DNA of 64,000 bases from Betaproteobacteria bacterium (GTDB taxonomy: Bacteria; Pseudomonadota; Gammaproteobacteria; Burkholderiales; CAIKXV01). The stretch's first letter is position 1, and each line of letters starts with the position of its first letter. Made by a program: the position numbers and the translations under genes. The stretch spans positions 38,013 to 102,012 of the forward strand of contig CANGYF010000016.1 of the NCBI GenBank assembly GCA_947458265.1, in the 5' to 3' direction. Of this stretch, positions 26,360-34,716 are shown in pieces. The notes beneath the pieces were generated by a model that saw only the letters and a list, made by a program, of their open reading frames with translations, made no database searches and was not told the DNA's origin.

Positions 26360-26911
26360 ATGATCGATCGAACGGAAGCCTGGAAAATCCTCGAAGGGGC
26401 TGACCTCCTGCATGGCGAGCCCGAGATCGCGGGCGCAGTCGAGCGCGTGGCCGCCGAAGTCACCGCGAAGCTGCACGAGACCGAACCGCTGGTGCTGGCC
26501 GTGATGGGCGGCGGCGTGGTGTTCGCCGGGCAGTTGCTGCCGCGGCTGCGCTTCCCGCTGGAGTTCGACTTCATCCATGTCACGCGCTACCGCGGCGGCA
26601 TCACCGGGGGCTCGGTGCAATGGCCGGTCGCGCCGCATGTACCCCTGCAGGATCGCACCGTGCTGGTGGTGGACGACATCCTGGACGAGGGCCGCACCCT
26701 CGCTGCAGTGCGCGACCGGTTCATCTCCGAAGGGGTACGTGCGTTCTACAGTGCCGTGCTTTGCGAAAAGGTGCTGGCCCAGGCAAAGCCGGTGCGAGCC
26801 GACTTCGTCGGCGTGACCGTACCCGACCGCTATGTGTTCGGTTGCGGCATGGACGTCAACGGCGCCTGGCGCAACCTGCCCGGAATCTACGCGGTCGGCC
26901 GCCAGCCCTGA
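26360..26911 (+). CDS. hpt: hypoxanthine-guanine phosphoribosyltransferase
   Basis: The enzyme salvages hypoxanthine (and usually guanine) to IMP/GMP with PRPP. The 183-residue product has the PRPP-binding loop TVLVVDDILDEGRTL, the flexible-loop region FDFIHVTRYRGGITGG, and a C-terminal purine-contact segment FVGVTVPDRYVFGCGMDVNG. Length is normal. The next gene probably generates hypoxanthine from methylthioinosine, so the pair forms a salvage route. The ribosome-binding site is weak (AAGG before ATG). Confidence 0.93.
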   Translation: MIDRTEAWKILEGADLLHGEPEIAGAVERVAAEVTAKLHETEPLVLAVMGGGVVFAGQLLPRLRFPLEFDFIHVTRYRGGITGGSVQWPVAPHVPLQDRTVLVVDDILDEGRTLAAVRDRFISEGVRAFYSAVLCEKVLAQAKPVRADFVGVTVPDRYVFGCGMDVNGAWRNLPGIYAVGRQP

Positions 26912-26939
26912 AGCCGGCATCCCGGCGAGGAGGACAGAC

Positions 26940-27686
26940 ATGCTTGCAATCATCGGAGGCTCGGGGCTCACGAAGCTGGCCACGATCGAGGAACCGCATC
27001 GGCGGGTGGTGCGTACGCCGTATGGCGAACCCTCCGGTGCGCTGACCTTCGGCCGGCTGTGCGGCCGCGATGTCGTGTTCCTGCCGCGCCACGGGCATGG
27101 CCACACGATCGCGCCGCACGAGGTCAACTACCGCGCGAACATCTGGGCACTGCGCGAAGAGAAGGTGACGGCGATCGTGTCGGTGGCTTCGGTCGGTGGC
27201 ATCCACCCCGACCTCGCACCCGGAGTGCTGGCTGTTCCACACCAGATCATCGATTACACGCATGGACGGCGCGGCACGTTCTTCGAGGGACCGGACCAGC
27301 CGGTCACGCATGTCGACTTCACCGAGCCCTATTGCCCGTCCCTTCGCGCCAGCCTGCTTGCCGCGGCAAAGGCCGCCGGCGAGCCGATCGTCGACCGGGG
27401 CGTATATGCCGTAACCCAGGGCCCGCGGCTGGAGACCGCCGCTGAAATCGACCGGCTCGAACGCGACGGCGCGCACATGGTCGGCATGACCGGCATGCCC
27501 GAAGCCGCGCTGGCGCGCGAACTGGGGCTGTCCTACGCAGCCCTCGCGGTGGTTGCCAATTTCGCTGCCGGCCGTGGCGACAATGCGCACGCGATCGACC
27601 TGCACGTCATTGGTGGCGTGCTTTCGGTGGCCATGCAGCGGGTCCAGCATATCCTCGACCGCTGCGTGGAATGCCATGGTTCGTGA
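26940..27686 (+). CDS. S-methyl-5'-thioinosine phosphorylase (MTIP; MTA-phosphorylase family)
   Basis: This 248-residue trimeric-type purine nucleoside phosphorylase begins [13 protein letters not shown], has the phosphate-binding [20 protein letters not shown], and a late [20 protein letters not shown] followed by [18 protein letters not shown]. In human-like MTA phosphorylases the first of these late regions reads GPRFSSRAES; the leucine-glutamate variant seen here is the one in the Pseudomonas MTIP type that prefers methylthioinosine. The product hypoxanthine would feed Hpt encoded just upstream. ATG 26940 follows GAGGAGG; def starts 11 bases before its stop. Confidence 0.86.
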   Translation: MLAIIGGSGLTKLATIEEPHRRVVRTPYGEPSGALTFGRLCGRDVVFLPRHGHGHTIAPHEVNYRANIWALREEKVTAIVSVASVGGIHPDLAPGVLAVPHQIIDYTHGRRGTFFEGPDQPVTHVDFTEPYCPSLRASLLAAAKAAGEPIVDRGVYAVTQGPRLETAAEIDRLERDGAHMVGMTGMPEAALARELGLSYAALAVVANFAAGRGDNAHAIDLHVIGGVLSVAMQRVQHILDRCVECHGS

Positions 27687-28206
27687 CGTGCTGAAAATGG
27701 GCGATCCGGTGCTGCTGCAGGTCGCGCAGCCGGTCCAGGCTTTCGACACGCCCGAGCTTGCTGCACTGCTGGAGGACATGCGCGAAACCATGGCTGCCCT
27801 GGACGGCGCTGGGCTCGCCGCACCGCAGATCGGCGTGTCGCTGCAGGTAGTGATCTTCGGTGTCGGATCCAACCCGCGCTACCCCGATGCCGAGGCCGTG
27901 CCGTACACGGAACTGCTGAATCCGGTGCTCGAGCCGGTGGGCGATGCGGTCGAGGAGGGCTGGGAAGGCTGCCTCTCGGTGCCTGGCATGCGCGGCCTGG
28001 TACCTCGCTGGGCAAGCCTGCGCTATCGCGGCTTCACGCCGGCTGGCGACCCGGTCGATCGCACGGTGTCGGGCTTCCATGCGCGCGTGGTGCAGCACGA
28101 ATGCGACCACCTGATGGGCGTGCTGTATCCGATGCGTATCCGCGACCTGCGGCAGTTCGGGTTCAGTGAGGCGCTGTTTCCCGGGCAGGTCGTCGGCGAC
28201 GACTAA
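27676..28206 (+). CDS. def: peptide deformylase
   Basis: Def removes the formyl group from nascent protein N-termini. The 176-residue metalloenzyme shows all three motifs: [21 protein letters not shown] with the metal cysteine, and [15 protein letters not shown] with the two metal histidines and catalytic Glu. No fmt gene is adjacent, so another deformylase may be encoded elsewhere with fmt. Start ATG 27676 lies within the end of the phosphorylase gene, suggesting coupled translation. Confidence 0.95.
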   Translation: MVRDVLKMGDPVLLQVAQPVQAFDTPELAALLEDMRETMAALDGAGLAAPQIGVSLQVVIFGVGSNPRYPDAEAVPYTELLNPVLEPVGDAVEEGWEGCLSVPGMRGLVPRWASLRYRGFTPAGDPVDRTVSGFHARVVQHECDHLMGVLYPMRIRDLRQFGFSEALFPGQVVGDD

Positions 28207-28314
28207 GTGCGGTTGCATGGGTTTCGTGAGCGCGTGCGCCGGGGTGCAGCGGCGTTGCCACTGTTCGAACCGCAGGTACGGGCCTTTGGCGTCTAGCTGG
28301 CCTGCTTCACCTCG

Positions 28315-28330
28315 TGGCACGTTTTCTGCA
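28315..28330 (+). promoter_or_regulatory. sigma-54 (RpoN) promoter ahead of the glycan cluster
   Basis: TGGCACG (28315-28321), four bases TTTT, then CTGCA (28326-28330) matches the -24/-12 consensus TGGCACG-N4-TTGCA except for one base. The invariant GG and GC are at the required spacing. It lies about 130 bp upstream of the glycosyltransferase start in the 252-bp gap after def, which holds no gene. RpoN promoters commonly drive middle-class flagellar genes, so the cluster may be co-regulated with flagella. Confidence 0.7.
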
Positions 28331-28458
28331 TTTCCGGGCTGTATGGAGCGCAACCCCCCCATACCTTGCCGCTATCCGGCGCAACGCGGCAATCGTTGCC
28401 GTAGGTGGCGGCAGGCTTGCCGTCGCGAGCGGCAGCGATGCCTTTGCGGGATGCAGCC

Positions 28459-30960
28459 ATGAGCAACGCAGCGACCTTGGCCGATGCGGCGCGGCTGCAC
28501 GACGCCGGCGAGTTCGATGCCGCGCGCGCCGCGTACCGCTGCGTGATCGACGCACAGCCGCGCAATGCGCGTGCGCTGTACCTGCTCGGGCTGCTGGAGC
28601 GCGCTAGCGGTAACCGCGAGGGGGCCATGTCATGCCTGCAGCAGGCGATCGACGTGGACCCTGCGCAGGGCGATGTCTGGCTCGCGATCGGCGATCTGCA
28701 TGCAGAAGCTGGGGCGCACGTGCTCGCGATCGAGGCCTTCGAGCGCTCGGTCGGACATGACCGCAGCAGCCCGCGGGGCTGGTTCATGCTCGGCTTTGCC
28801 CAGCAAAAGCTGGAACGCCATGCCGAGGCCGAGAAGGCCTATCGCCGCGCTGTGAAGCTGCAGCCGGTCTTCCCCGTGGCTTGGTGCAATCTTGGCAATG
28901 CACTCGGTGCAATTGGCCGCCGCGACGAGGCGGTCGCAGCGCTGCGCCGCGCGATCGCACAGCGATCGGTGTTCCCGGAAGCGTGGCGAAGCCTCGGAGT
29001 GTTCCTGGAGACGATGCCCGACAGGCGCGAGGAATCGCTGGGTTGCTTCGAGCGCGCCTGTGAACAGCGGCCCGACTTTGTGGACGCACAGTTCGACCGA
29101 GCGAGGACACTCGATGTGCTTGGCCGCAGCGTGGATGCGGTCGCTGCCTATGAACGCGTGTTCGAGCTGGACCCGTGCCATGCCAGTGCCTATAACAACT
29201 TGGGCGTCCTGTTCCTGGGCGAATGCCTGCTGGACGATGCACGCATCTGCTTCGAGCGCGCGCTCGAAGCCGAACCGCGCCACGCTGAGGCCCTGAACAA
29301 CCTCGGTAACGTCGACCTTCTAGAACAGCGCTTCCCTCAGGCGGCCGACAACTTCCTGCGCTCGCTGGAGATCGCCCCCACGTTTGTCAACGCGTTGAAC
29401 GGTGCCGGCCTCGCCGCGCTGGAACTCGGCCGCACGGTCGATGCCGCCGAGTGCTTCCGTCAGTCGATCGCGCTTCGCCCGGGTTTCGTCGAGGCCCACG
29501 CCAACCTTGCGATCACGTTCGTGCAGCTCGGTGAAACAGCCAAGGCGCGCGACGCCTTCCTGCATGCGGCCGCGTTGTCCGACGATACGACACTGCGCCT
29601 GCGCGCGGCGACGCTGCTGCCGGCGATCATGGGTACGCAGGCTTCGATCGACGCGGACCATGAACGCATCCGTTCGGACCTGCAGGTGCTCGCCGCCGCG
29701 CCCGCCACGGCCACCGAGGCACAGGTGATGAAGTACCTAAACCCACCATTTTACTTCGCTTATCGCGGCTGGAACAACCGCGAGACGCTGTCCGAGCTGA
29801 CCAGTGTGTATCTGCGGATGACACCCGGGCTCGGTTTCGAAGCAGCGCACGTTCGTACGCCGCGCACGCGCCGCGCCGTGCGTGTCGGCTTCATCTCGCA
29901 GTACTTCTTCCGGCATTCGGTCGGCATGTCGTTCGCTCGTCTGTTCCCGGGGCTGGCAGCCGATCCGCGGCTGGAGGTCATCGGCATCGCGCTGGGCCAG
30001 AAGGACGACGACGTGACGGCGCAGATCCGTGCCCACTGCGCCGGCTGGATCCAGCCGCGCGGCACGCTGCAGTCGGTGCGCGAGGCGATCGCCGCTCTCG
30101 AGCTGGACGTGCTGTTCTATACCGACATCGGCATGGACCGCCTGACCTGGCCGCTGGCGCTGTCGCGCCTGGCGCGTGTGCAATGCCTGAGCGGCGGTCA
30201 TCCCGAGACCAGCGGCAGCCCTCAGATCGACTACCTGATCTCGAGCCGCTGGCTGGAGACGCCAGCCGCACAGGCCTGGTACAGCGAACGGCTGGTGCTG
30301 CTCGATGCGTATAACAGCGTGCTGACGCCGCCGGCGCTGGTTCCAGGGCTGTCGGATCGGGCCAGCCTCGGGCTGCAGGGCGAGCATGTATACCTTTGCC
30401 CGGTGAAGCTGCACAAGCTGCATCCCGGCTTCGATGCGGCACTCGCGGGCATCATTGAGCGTGACCCGAAGGCGCTGGTGGTGCTGTTCGAGGACGAGCG
30501 GCAACTGCACTGGCGGCCGCTGACCGAGGCGCGCCAGCGCCTGACGATGGGTGCGGCTGCCGGTCGTGTCCGCTTCGAGCCGTGGGCGGATGCGCGCCGC
30601 TTCCAGTCATGGTTGAAGGCCGCCGATGCGGTGCTCGATTGCTGGCCCTTCGGCATGGGCACCACCGCGATCAGCGCGCTTGGGCAGGGCATCCCAGTGC
30701 TGACGCTACCGTCCGACAGGCTGTCCGGGCGCGGTACGCAGGCGCTGCTGCGGATGATGGACGTCGACTGGCTGGTCGCCGGCAGCGTCGACGATTACGT
30801 GACCCGTGCGCTGGCGCTGGCGGGCGAGCCTTCGCTGCGGCACCAGCTTGCTCAAGATCTGGCTGCGCGGACCGATCTTCTGTTCGAACAGTCGGACTGC
30901 GCAGCTGAAATGGCAGGATTCCTGGTCGAAAGCGTGGCTCGAAAGGAGGCAGCAGCGTGA
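28459..30960 (+). CDS. TPR / O-GlcNAc-transferase-like (GT41) protein glycosyltransferase
   Basis: The 833-residue protein has about ten tetratricopeptide repeats (residues about 10-400; NLGNALGAIGRRDEAVAALR and NNLGVLFLGECLLDDARICF are clear units). A GT41/SPINDLY-type catalytic region follows from about 470: RTRRAVRVGFISQYFFRHSV, LSGGHPETSGSPQIDYLIS, LCPVKLHKLHPGFDAALAGI, and the late FGMGTTAISALGQGIPVLTL. GT41 enzymes transfer sugar to Ser/Thr, and TPRs bind the protein acceptor. The first gene after a sigma-54 promoter, it leads the cluster upstream of fliC, so flagellin is the likely acceptor. ATG 28459 was preferred to 28405. Its stop overlaps the next start (GTGA). Confidence 0.87.
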   Translation: MSNAATLADAARLHDAGEFDAARAAYRCVIDAQPRNARALYLLGLLERASGNREGAMSCLQQAIDVDPAQGDVWLAIGDLHAEAGAHVLAIEAFERSVGHDRSSPRGWFMLGFAQQKLERHAEAEKAYRRAVKLQPVFPVAWCNLGNALGAIGRRDEAVAALRRAIAQRSVFPEAWRSLGVFLETMPDRREESLGCFERACEQRPDFVDAQFDRARTLDVLGRSVDAVAAYERVFELDPCHASAYNNLGVLFLGECLLDDARICFERALEAEPRHAEALNNLGNVDLLEQRFPQAADNFLRSLEIAPTFVNALNGAGLAALELGRTVDAAECFRQSIALRPGFVEAHANLAITFVQLGETAKARDAFLHAAALSDDTTLRLRAATLLPAIMGTQASIDADHERIRSDLQVLAAAPATATEAQVMKYLNPPFYFAYRGWNNRETLSELTSVYLRMTPGLGFEAAHVRTPRTRRAVRVGFISQYFFRHSVGMSFARLFPGLAADPRLEVIGIALGQKDDDVTAQIRAHCAGWIQPRGTLQSVREAIAALELDVLFYTDIGMDRLTWPLALSRLARVQCLSGGHPETSGSPQIDYLISSRWLETPAAQAWYSERLVLLDAYNSVLTPPALVPGLSDRASLGLQGEHVYLCPVKLHKLHPGFDAALAGIIERDPKALVVLFEDERQLHWRPLTEARQRLTMGAAAGRVRFEPWADARRFQSWLKAADAVLDCWPFGMGTTAISALGQGIPVLTLPSDRLSGRGTQALLRMMDVDWLVAGSVDDYVTRALALAGEPSLRHQLAQDLAARTDLLFEQSDCAAEMAGFLVESVARKEAAA

Positions 30961-32147
30961 ACCCGATCCCGGTGCTCAAGCCCGACATGCCCTCGGTGGA
31001 CGACCTGTTGCCCTACCTGCGGCGGATCGACGAGGCCCAGCAGTACGCCAACTTCGGGCCGCTGTGCCTCGAGCTGGAGCGGCGGCTTGCCGCGGACTGT
31101 GCAGCGCAAAGTGACCATCCGGTCGCGCTGACCACGGTCGCGAACTGCACCGTCGGTCTGCAGTTGGCGCTTATGGCCAGCGTCGACCGGCCGCGGGTCA
31201 AGGTGCTGGTGCCTTCGCTGACCTTCCCGGGCACGGTGTCGGGCATCCTGCAGGCGGGGTTCGAGCCGGTGCTTGCCGATGTCGACCCGACGCGCTGGGT
31301 ACTGACGCCGGAGATTGCTCGCGCCGCCATGAACCGGGTGCGCGGCATCCGCGCCATCATGCCGGTAGCCGCCTTCGGTGGCGCGCTCGATACCGAGGGC
31401 TGGGACCATCTGACCGAAGAGACTGGCGTGCCAGTGGTGGTCGATGCCGCAGGTGCGTTCGGCAACCAGCGCATCGGGCGCCACACCGTGGTGGCCTACA
31501 GCATGCATGCGACCAAGGCACTGGGTGCAGGCGAGGGCGGCTTCGTTGTCGCACGGGATGCCGAAACGATCGCACGGGTGCGGCGCCTGTCCAACTTCGG
31601 CTACATGTCCGCGGGTGGCCTGATCTCCGACATCGGCGTCAACGGCAAGATGAGCGAGTACGCCGCCGCTGTCGGCCTCGCCTCGCTCGATCGATGGTCC
31701 GAGGTGAGTGCGGCACGGCGCCGCCTGATGACCACCTACCGGCAGGCGTTGGCCGACACCTGCCCGGAGATCGTGCTGCAGGAGCGTCCGGTCGGTGGCG
31801 TTTACTCGCTGGGCGTGGTGCGGCTGCCCGACCGGCTGCGCGCGGAGACGGTCGCCGAATTCCTCGCTTCGCGCGGAATCGGCTCGCGCCGCTGGTACTG
31901 CCCGGGAATCTATGCCCACCCGGCGTTCCTGTCGCTCACGCAGGCCGATGACCATGTGGTCGTCAAGCATCTGGACCAGCACCTGATCGGTCTGCCTTTC
32001 CACCTGCAGATGAGCATGGCCGAAATCGACCGCGTCACTGGCGCCCTGCAGGCCATCCTGGCCCTGGGTGGACGCGGCCGCACCGGCGTGGCCAAGGCCA
32101 CGCGCAGCAGCTCAACCCGTGGCGCCCATCTGCGCGCGGTCGGCTGA
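30957..32147 (+). CDS. DegT/DnrJ/EryC1/StrS-family sugar aminotransferase
   Basis: This 396-residue PLP enzyme carries the family landmarks: TVANCTVGLQLALMA, LVPSLTFPGTVSGILQAGFE, VVVDAAGAFGN and the PLP lysine in YSMHATKALGAGEGG (Lys 187). Members transfer an amino group from glutamate to a keto-sugar nucleotide; a few are dehydratases, but those lack this lysine. No NDP-sugar dehydratase or oxidase that would make the keto substrate is in the window. The GTG start is fixed by AAAGGAGG upstream and overlaps the glycosyltransferase stop by four bases. Confidence 0.9.
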   Translation: MNPIPVLKPDMPSVDDLLPYLRRIDEAQQYANFGPLCLELERRLAADCAAQSDHPVALTTVANCTVGLQLALMASVDRPRVKVLVPSLTFPGTVSGILQAGFEPVLADVDPTRWVLTPEIARAAMNRVRGIRAIMPVAAFGGALDTEGWDHLTEETGVPVVVDAAGAFGNQRIGRHTVVAYSMHATKALGAGEGGFVVARDAETIARVRRLSNFGYMSAGGLISDIGVNGKMSEYAAAVGLASLDRWSEVSAARRRLMTTYRQALADTCPEIVLQERPVGGVYSLGVVRLPDRLRAETVAEFLASRGIGSRRWYCPGIYAHPAFLSLTQADDHVVVKHLDQHLIGLPFHLQMSMAEIDRVTGALQAILALGGRGRTGVAKATRSSSTRGAHLRAVG

Positions 32148-32149
32148 GC

Positions 32150-32821
32150 ATGTCCTTCCGCCAGCCGCTCGTCGTGTTCGGCGCCGGCCAGATCGCGGAA
32201 GTCGCCTGGCACTGCTTCGCGCATGATTCCACGTACGAGGTGGTGGGCTTCACCGTCGACCCGGAGTACGTTGCCGCCGATATGCTGCTCGGCTTGCCGG
32301 TGGTGCCCTATCCGGAAGCGATCCTTCGCTGGCCGGCCGCCAGCCATTCGATGTTCGTGGCGATGGCCTACGGCCGGCTGAACCAGGCCCGTGCCTGCAC
32401 GGTCGAGCGGGTGCAGGCCGACGGCTACCGCTGTGCGAACTACATCAGCTCGCGCGCGATCGTCGCGGGCGAGGTCGTGCCCGACAGCAATACGTTCGTG
32501 ATGGAGTTGAACAATCTGCAGCCGTTCTCGCGCCTTGGACGCAATGTCTGGCTGTGGGCCGGCAACCATGTCGGGCACCACTCGACGATCGGCGACCACT
32601 GCTTCCTGGCATCCCACGTGGTGGTGTCCGGTTCGGTCGACGTCGGCGAATCGAGCTTTATCGGGGTGAACGCGACCATCCGCGACAACGTTCGTATCGG
32701 CGCACGCAACGTGATCGGTGCCGGGGTCGTGATCCTGGCTGACACCAGGGACGCCGAGGTCTACATCGGGCCGAAGACCGAAGCGTCACGCGTGCCCAGC
32801 CACCGGCTGCGCGGCATCTGA
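32150..32821 (+). CDS. NeuD-like sugar O/N-acyltransferase (left-handed beta-helix)
   Basis: The 223-residue protein has an N-terminal nucleotide-fold segment (PLVVFGAGQIAEVAWHCF) as in NeuD/PglD and a C-terminal hexapeptide-repeat beta-helix (NHVGHHSTIGDHCFLASHVV, VDVGESSFIGVNATIRDNVR). The His in GHHSTIGDH is the probable catalytic base by family analogy. It starts two bases after the aminotransferase stop, so acetylation or formylation of the amino sugar made there is a natural hypothesis. Substrate and acyl donor are unknown. Confidence 0.8.
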   Translation: MSFRQPLVVFGAGQIAEVAWHCFAHDSTYEVVGFTVDPEYVAADMLLGLPVVPYPEAILRWPAASHSMFVAMAYGRLNQARACTVERVQADGYRCANYISSRAIVAGEVVPDSNTFVMELNNLQPFSRLGRNVWLWAGNHVGHHSTIGDHCFLASHVVVSGSVDVGESSFIGVNATIRDNVRIGARNVIGAGVVILADTRDAEVYIGPKTEASRVPSHRLRGI

Positions 32822-32832
32822 ACGGAACGACG

Positions 32833-33927
32833 ATGGATACCGCGATGCACGATGCCCCCCGCACCCCGTCACGCCCTGGAGACGCGATGCCGTCGACCGG
32901 CCGCTGGCAGTGGCGAAAACTCGGCCAGGTGTTCGATCCGCGTGCACATCGCGACTGGGCGGGCAGCCATGCGCAGGTGCCAACGGTGCTGGTGATGCCT
33001 GACCGGCTGCGCGTGTACTACGCGGACCGGGGTGCCGACGGTCGCAGCTTCCCGACCTTCATCGATGTCGACCGCGACGACCCGACAAGGCTGCTGCATT
33101 GCGAGCGTTCGCCTGTGCTGGGCCTGGGCCGTCCCGGGACCTTCGATGACGAGGGCGTGATGCCGGCCTGGGTGCACCATCGGCAGGGCCGCGTGTGGAT
33201 GTACTACAGCGGCTGGAACCGACGATTGACAGTGCCCTACCACAACGCGACCGGACTGGCGGTCAGCGACGACGGCGGGATTCGTTTCCGGCGCGCCTAC
33301 GAAGGGCCCGTCCTGGACCGCACCCCGGAGGAGCCCTACCTGGCGGTCACGCCATGGATCGAATGCGAGCCGATGGCCACGCAGGGCCTGCGCCAGCCCG
33401 GCAACGGTGCGGTGCACGCCATGCGCTGGCAGGCCTGGTACATCTCAGGTGAGCGCTGGGTCGAGGTCGACGGAAAGTACGAGCCGGTATACGTGATCCG
33501 GCATGCGCGTTCCGAAGACGGCGTGCACTGGCAACGTCGGGCAGTGACCTGCGTCGAGCAGGCCCATCCACTCGAGGCTTTCTCGCACCCGACAGTCCTG
33601 CGTGAGGGCGGGCGCTACCACCTGTGGTACTGCCACCGGCACAGCCTCGACTACCGCGACGGCAGTGGCGCCTATCGTATCGGCTATGCGTGGTCGGACG
33701 ACGGTGAGCGATTCGTGCGCTGCGATGACCAGGCGGGCATCGGTCCGTCGGCCGAGGGGTGGGACTCGACGATGGTCTGCTATCCCTCGGTGGTTCGGGT
33801 CGGTACCCGCACCTACCTTTTCTACAATGGCAACGGCTTCGGGCAGAGCGGCATCGGCGTCGCGATCCTCGAGGGCCAGCTGCCCGGGCGTGCGGTTGCC
33901 GCCGCCGGGCCGACAGCGGAAGGCTGA
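32833..33927 (+). CDS. five-bladed beta-propeller protein, GH43/GH130-like fold
   Basis: The 364-residue protein has no signal peptide. It is rich in Trp, Tyr and Asp and shows repeating blade motifs: GRVWMYYSGWNRRL, GLAVSDDGGIRF, EAFSHPTVLREGGRYHLWYC, IGYAWSDDGERF and YPSVVRVGTRTYLFYNGNGF. The arrangement resembles furanosidase-type propellers (GH32/43/68/130). I cannot assign catalytic residues with confidence, although DDEGVMPAW and ECEP are candidate acidic sites. Cytoplasmic location and cluster context suggest a sugar phosphorylase or a glycan-precursor enzyme rather than a secreted glycosidase. Confidence 0.65.
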   Translation: MDTAMHDAPRTPSRPGDAMPSTGRWQWRKLGQVFDPRAHRDWAGSHAQVPTVLVMPDRLRVYYADRGADGRSFPTFIDVDRDDPTRLLHCERSPVLGLGRPGTFDDEGVMPAWVHHRQGRVWMYYSGWNRRLTVPYHNATGLAVSDDGGIRFRRAYEGPVLDRTPEEPYLAVTPWIECEPMATQGLRQPGNGAVHAMRWQAWYISGERWVEVDGKYEPVYVIRHARSEDGVHWQRRAVTCVEQAHPLEAFSHPTVLREGGRYHLWYCHRHSLDYRDGSGAYRIGYAWSDDGERFVRCDDQAGIGPSAEGWDSTMVCYPSVVRVGTRTYLFYNGNGFGQSGIGVAILEGQLPGRAVAAAGPTAEG

Positions 33928-33932
33928 TCCAG

Positions 33933-34706
33933 ATGACGCTCCACGGAAGCACACAGACCAGCAGCGAAGGCACTTCGGCAGACGAGCAGCAGCTCGGCCA
34001 GCGCAGGCAACTGGAGCGCATGTTCCAGGAGTCGCCGCTGCCGCCCGAGCACCTGATGTTCAACCTCGGCATGTACACCCGCAGCTCGGTGCTGGTGAAG
34101 TTCCTGTTCATGAACGACATCTACCAGCGCATTCGCCACCTGCCGGGCGTCCTGGTCGAGCTGGGCGTATGGTGGGGCCAGAACCTCGTGCTGCTCGAGA
34201 ATCTGCGTGCGATCCACGAGCCGTTCAACAAACAGCGTATCGTGGTCGGCTTCGATACCTTCTCCGGTTACCGCACGTTCACCGACAAGGACATCCGCGG
34301 CGACGTGATGAGCGATGGCACCTACGCGACTCCGCCCAGCTACCGCGACTACCTTGCGTCGCTGCTCGAGGCGCACGAGGGCGCGAACGCGTTCGGCCAC
34401 CAGCGCGGCAACCACCGTCTGGTCGAGGGCGACGCCACCCAGACCGTACCGAAGTACTTCGCCGACCACCCGGAGACCCTGGTGGCCATGGCCTTCTTCG
34501 ACATCGGTACCTACCTGCCGACGGTCGAGGCGCTCAAGGCGATGAAGTCTTCCCTGATGCCTGGCAGCGTGCTGGTGTTCGACGAGCTGACCTGGCCGGG
34601 GGCCCCTGGCGAGGCGATCGCTTTCAAGGAGGTCTTCCGGGATATCGACTACGCGATCGAGAAGGCGGCGCTGTATCCATCCAAGGCGATCGTCACCATC
34701 AAGTGA
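33933..34706 (+). CDS. TylF/MycF-like SAM-dependent methyltransferase
   Basis: The 257-residue product has the SAM-binding motif LVELGVWWGQNLVLLE (about residues 75-90), GFDTFSGYRTFTDKD (106-120) matching the TylF GFDxFxG signature, and FFDIGTYLPTVEALKAMKS with the metal-binding-like D (about 188). TylF-type enzymes O-methylate deoxysugars in antibiotics. The start ATG 33933 follows GGAAGG and lies six bases past the previous stop; a longer in-frame reading from 33759 is inside the propeller gene. Sugar methylation on the finished glycan is the probable role. Confidence 0.8.
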   Translation: MTLHGSTQTSSEGTSADEQQLGQRRQLERMFQESPLPPEHLMFNLGMYTRSSVLVKFLFMNDIYQRIRHLPGVLVELGVWWGQNLVLLENLRAIHEPFNKQRIVVGFDTFSGYRTFTDKDIRGDVMSDGTYATPPSYRDYLASLLEAHEGANAFGHQRGNHRLVEGDATQTVPKYFADHPETLVAMAFFDIGTYLPTVEALKAMKSSLMPGSVLVFDELTWPGAPGEAIAFKEVFRDIDYAIEKAALYPSKAIVTIK

Positions 34707-34716
34707 GGAGCCGAAC

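Noticed and set aside
28207..28458. Small plus-strand frame in the gap after def
   Set aside because: It has no ribosome-binding site or similarity, and the interval carries the sigma-54 promoter instead.
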